A stretch of DNA of 48,887 nucleotides from an uncultured Verrucomicrobia subdivision 3 bacterium (GTDB lineage: Bacteria > Verrucomicrobiota > Verrucomicrobiia > Limisphaerales > UBA11358). Below are positions 44,942 to 48,887 of the stretch, one piece after another. Positions within the stretch are counted from its first letter, which is position 1. Each line of letters starts with the position of its first letter. The translations under genes and the position numbers were made by a program. A model generated the notes under the pieces. It worked only from the letters and a program-made list of their open reading frames with translations. It did no database searches and was not told the DNA's origin. The stretch spans positions 1 through 48,887 of the forward strand of contig CAISEZ010000058.1 of NCBI GenBank assembly GCA_903884535.1, written 5' to 3'.

Positions 44942-47900
44942 ATGTTCAAACTCTTCGGCATTCAAAAACGCGCTGCCACGGCCATTCTCGGCACGGCGGT
45001 GCTGGCGTTTTTGCTGGTGGGCCTGGGCACATTTCTGTTTCAGGCGAATTCGCTGCGGACCCGCGTGCAGCAAACCCTCGCCCCCTACGCGGAAATGGTC
45101 ACCGTCAGTTCCGCCGTGGCCGTGGATTTTGAAGACATGCCCCGGGCGCAGGAAATCCTGAACAGCCTGAAGTCCAACCCGCAAATTTTGCGCGCCGATC
45201 TCATCCTGCCAAATGGGCAAGCGCTGGCCACGTATCCGCACGGCAGCCCGGCGCTGGAAACCGCCCGGTGGCACCGGCTGGATGGAATTTATTTTTCAAC
45301 CGATACGGCCGAGTTGGTCCAGACGCTGCGCGGAACCGGAAGCAAATTGCCCCATTTGTTCATCCGCATGAGTTTGAAACAGGTGCAGCACCACGATGCG
45401 CAAACGCTGGCGGAACTGGCGCTGGCCGGTGCCGGGGTGCTGCTGGCGATTGCGCTGGCCCAGTTTTTTCTGCTGCGGCAATGGGTGCTGACGCCGCTGG
45501 CCCAGCTCGCCGCGCTCGCCGAGCAAGCCCGCACCCGAGGCGATTACTCGCAGCGGTTGCCCGCCCTAGGCCATGATGAATTCGGCCAATTGGGTAAAAG
45601 TTTCAACGCCCTGTTGACCACCGTGGAATCCCGGGAAGCCGCGCTTCAGCAGCTCACGCATTTTCAGCGCGCCATTCTGAATGACGCTGCCTACGCGATC
45701 ATTTCGACCAACACCGACGGCTGCATCACCAGCTTCAATCCCGCCGCGGAAAAATTACTCGGCTACTCGGCGAAGGAACTCGTCGGTCAGGCCACGCCGG
45801 AAATTTTCCACGAGACCGCGGAAGTGGCCGCCCGGTCCCGGCAAATCGCGGAGGAACTGGGCGAGCCGGTGGCCGCCGGTTTCGAAACGCTGGTCGCCCG
45901 CTCGCGCCGCAACTTGCCGAACGAATACGAATGGACGTTCATCCGCAAAGACGGCGGGCGCGTGCCGGTGTTGCTGTCGGTGACCGCCCTGCGGAATGAC
46001 ACCGGCGCAATCAGCGGTTTTCTCGGTCTGGCGCTGGACATCACCGAACGCCTGAAGGCGGAAGCCCATTTGCGCGAGGCGCTGGAATTCAACCAGCAAC
46101 TGGTTTCGGCTTCACAGGTGGGCATCCATGTTTTCACGGCGGACGGCGCCAGTGTCCTGACCAACGCAGCGGTGGCGCACATCCTCGGGGCCACCGAGGA
46201 ACAGTTGGCCGCGTCGAATTTCCGCAAGATAGTTTCCTGGCGGGCTTCGGGTCTGCTGGCAGCAGCCGAGGCCGTGCTGGCCACCGGCGAATCCCGGAAT
46301 CTGGAAGTTCATCTCGTCACGAGCTATGGCCGGGAAGTCTGGCTGGACTGCACCTTCTCCCGTTTTCACAGCGGCGGCAAACCGCATCTGCTCCACGTGT
46401 TGAGCGACATCACCATCCGGAAATAATTTGAACTGGAATTGCGCCAGAAAAATTCGCTGCTGGAAGCCACGCTGCAAGCGACGGCCGACGGCATTCTCGT
46501 GGTGGCGGCTGACGGCACGCTGACCAGCTACAATCAGCAGTTGGCGGACCTCTGGCAGTTGCCGCCGGAAATCCTGGCAGCCCGCCAAGCCGGTGCGTTG
46601 GCGGATTATTTGTTGCGGCAACTAGCGCATCCCGACATTGCGGCCACGCATCTCGCCCAATTCAACGACACGTCGAAGGCGGACACGTTTGAAATCCTGG
46701 AGTTCGCCGACGGCCGCACGTTTGAACGCTATTCCCGGCCGCAGCTCGTGGAGGACAAAGTCGTGGGCCGCGTCTGGTGTTTCCGCGACGTCACTGCCGC
46801 CCGGCAAGCCGAAGCGGCGCTGCGCGAAAGCGAATATAAATTCAAGACCCTGTTCGAGACTGCCCATGACACGATTTTGTTGATGAACCACAAAGTTTTT
46901 CTGGAATGCAATTTGCGGGGCGAGGAAATGTTCGGCTGCCCGCGCGCCAAAATCATCGGCGAATCACCCGCACACTTTTCCCCCGAACGCCAGGCCGACG
47001 GCCAGCGTTCGAGCGAAAAGGCCGCGGAGAAAATCCAGGCCGCGCTTGCCGGCCAGCCACAGTTTTTTGAATGGATTCACTGCCGCGCCGACGGCACGCC
47101 GTTCAACGCCGAAGTCAGCCTGAACCGGCTCGAACTGCACGGCCAGCCGGTCATTCAGGCCATCGTGCGCGACATCACCGCGCGCAAACAGGCCGAGGCC
47201 GCGCGCCGGGAAGCCGAGGAACTTTACCGCACGCTCGTCCACACCTCGCCCGACGGCATCACCGTATTGGATTTGGAAGGCCGCGTGCAGTATTCCTCGC
47301 CCAAGGCACTGGAACTATTTCAACGGCGGGCCGATCCCGCCGACCCGCCGCGCCACGCCTTCGAATATGTCGCCGCCGGCGAATTGGCCCGCGCCCAGAA
47401 TATTTTGCGCGACGCGGTGGCGGGGAAAATCGCCACCAACGAGCGTTTCACCATGACTCGACAGGACGGTTCCCAGTTCGTGGCGGAATTAAACGGCGCG
47501 CTGTTGCGGGACGGCCTGGGCATTCCGCGCGGGCTGATGATCATCACCCGCGACGTGACCGACCGCCAGCGGCAGGAGGACGAATTAAAAAACAAAAACA
47601 GCGAATTGGAACGGTTCACCTACACGGTTTCGCATGATCTTAAAAGTCCGCTCATCACCATCAAAGGTTTCGCCGGCGCGCTGTTGTCCGATCTGGCCGC
47701 CGGCCGCACCAACCGTTTGAACGACGATCTCAAGCGGATCATTCAAGCCTCGGACAAAATGGCGGAACTGCTCAACGGCCTGCTGGAACTGTCGCGCATC
47801 GGCCGGATCGTCAATGCGCCCGTCCCGGTTTCCATGGCTAAAATCGCCGGCGACGTGGTGGAACTGCTGGCGGGTTCCATCAAACAACGACAGGCCAAAG

Positions 47901-48304
47901 TGACCGTGCAACCTGAGTTGCCGCCAGCCTTTGGCGACCCGCAACGGTTACAGGAAGTCGTGCAGAACCTGGTGGAGAACGCTCTCAAATTTCCCGCCGC
48001 CGGTCGCGCGCCGCAAATCGAGATCGGTTTCAAAAACATCGTGGACCAGACCGCTTATTTTGTCCGCGACCACGGCCAGGGCATTGACGCCCGCCATCAC
48101 GAAACCATTTTCGGCCTGTTCAACAAACTTGACACGCGCTCGGAAGGCACCGGCATCGGGCTGGCCCTGGTGCGGCGCATCGTCGAATTTCACGGCGGCC
48201 ACATCTGGGTGGAATCGGCGGGCCTCGGCCAGGGCACCACTTTTTACTTCACTCTGCCCAGCCACGCGGCACTATCTAGCCCGGCAATGGATAAAAAAGT
48301 ATGA
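44942..48304 (+). pseudogene. membrane histidine kinase gene split by an in-frame TAA
   Basis: Two frames in the same phase, 44942-46426 (494 aa) and from TTG 46439 to 48304 (621 aa), separated only by a TAA stop at 46424-46426 and 12 nt. Reading through gives an uninterrupted 1120-residue kinase: TM1 (about 12-34), periplasmic sensor, TM2 (about 160-182), HAMP, several PAS domains, HisKA with the phospho-acceptor in [10 protein letters not shown], and HATPase ([25 protein letters not shown]). The joint ITIRK[13 protein letters not shown] is the normal PAS end followed by a linker. The second part has no ATG start. It may be a nonsense mutation, a sequencing error, or two proteins made by coupled re-initiation. 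Confidence 0.85.
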
Positions 48305-48765
48305 GTGGCCAGGCGCTGAACATCCTGCTCGTCGAAGACAATCCCGATCATGCGGAATTGGTGCGGCGCCATCTGGAAAGTTTCCCGGCGACCGTCCGCT
48401 TGCACCATGTCGAGGACGGCGAGGCGGCGGTTGATTTTATTTTTGGCCAGGGCCTTTACGCCGCGCGCACGCAATTTCCCGCGCCGGATCTGGTGCTGCT
48501 GGATCTGCGCTTGCCGCGGATGGACGGACTGGAAGTATTGCGGCGCGTCAAGAGTCATCCGGAATGGCACCGCACACCCATCGTGATGCTGACGACTTCC
48601 GACGCCGAGCGGGACGTGGCGATGGCATTTGAATCGCACGCCAACAGCTTCGTGACCAAGCCGGTGGATTTTCAGCGGCTGTCCCAGCTGCTGCAGGACT
48701 TGGGTTTTGCTGGACGCGTGGAAAATAAAAAAGCGGGGCCGAACCTGAAAACCGTTTCCCCATGA
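48301..48765 (+). CDS. response regulator, single receiver domain
   Basis: A 154-residue receiver of the Rcp1 kind often coded beside PAS kinases. Residues [14 protein letters not shown] (8-21) supply the acidic pocket. The phospho-acceptor Asp is in [13 protein letters not shown] (about 67), Thr in MLTTSD and Lys in FVTKPVD. The start ATG overlaps the kinase stop (ATGA), so kinase and regulator should be coupled. The output is unknown, as there is no effector domain. Confidence 0.93.
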   Translation: MSGQALNILLVEDNPDHAELVRRHLESFPATVRLHHVEDGEAAVDFIFGQGLYAARTQFPAPDLVLLDLRLPRMDGLEVLRRVKSHPEWHRTPIVMLTTSDAERDVAMAFESHANSFVTKPVDFQRLSQLLQDLGFAGRVENKKAGPNLKTVSP

Positions 48766-48887
48766 ATCACATCCTGCTCATCGAAGACGAACGGGATCAC
48801 GCGGAATTGATTCAGCGCGCGCTGGCCAATGCCACGCCCGCTTACAAAATTTCTACCGTGGAAAATCTGGCGGCGGCCCGCGCGCTG
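48762..48887 (+). CDS. response regulator or hybrid kinase, N-terminus only
   Basis: A frame beginning at ATG 48762, overlapping the previous stop, reads HILLIEDERDHAELIQRAL, the start of a receiver domain with the acidic pair. It is cut by the window edge after 42 residues, so the later domains are unknown. Confidence 0.85.
   Translation, partial: MNHILLIEDERDHAELIQRALANATPAYKISTVENLAAARAL

Overview
The window is about 49 kb of a GC-rich bacterial chromosome. It carries flagellar genes, chemotaxis genes and a sensory two-component region. I infer a member of the Verrucomicrobiota: there is a PEP-CTERM protein, a WxxGxW-repeat lipoprotein, very long glycosyltransferase fusions and a flagellar set of that style. 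I cannot fix the genus from sequence alone. The flagellar genes are far from the enterobacterial type in order and detail: FliW and CsrA are adjacent, FlhF is divergent and no FlhG is seen.

Layout. (1) 1-3006 is the right end of an integrative element. It holds small uncharacterised genes and a tyrosine recombinase, and it ends in a 3' tRNA-Gly fragment that looks like attR. (2) 3127-3516 encodes a small lipoprotein behind a pair of repeated operator-like boxes. (3) 3841-11458 is a forward flagellar rod, ring and hook-junction operon: flgF, flgG, flgA, flgH, flgI, flgJ (rod-binding domain only), flgN, flgK, flgL. (4) 11670-18513 holds fliW, csrA and a 1985-residue fusion of methyltransferase, GT2, GT9-like, GT4, GT2 and TPR parts. 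No flagellin gene is visible. (5) 18551-29766 is on the reverse strand. Read from its 5' end it has a secreted protein, a TPR protein, a FlgN-like helical protein, an NtrC-type regulator, flhA, flhF, a small membrane protein, fliA, motA, motB, a Cys-containing protein and a GT2-TPR glycosyltransferase. (6) 29913-31682 has an HDOD gene with a strong terminator and a frameshifted PEP-CTERM gene between 18-bp direct repeats. (7) 31693-35803 is a reverse chemotaxis operon: cheD, HDOD, cheB, cheX, cheY and a truncated HDOD-CheX fusion. (8) 36076-42069 is forward: a hybrid histidine kinase, cheR, an MCP and cheW. (9) 42307-48887 is forward: a TonB-dependent receptor, a YfiR-like protein, a membrane histidine kinase split by one in-frame stop codon, and two response regulators.

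Regulation can be read by eye. Three matches to the sigma-54 consensus (GG-N10-GC) stand 15-19 nt before the start codons of flgF, fliW and the small gene leading fliA. A fourth, weaker one precedes flhA. An NtrC-type activator and FliA (sigma-28) are both encoded here. Matches to the sigma-28 pattern with an exact 11-nt spacer precede the NtrC-containing operon, the forward HDOD gene, cheD, the hybrid kinase and the MCP; a weaker one precedes cheW. This suggests a sigma-54 tier that makes rod, ring and export parts and FliA, and a FliA tier that makes chemotaxis functions. No cheA, fliG, fliM, fliN or flagellin gene lies in the window.
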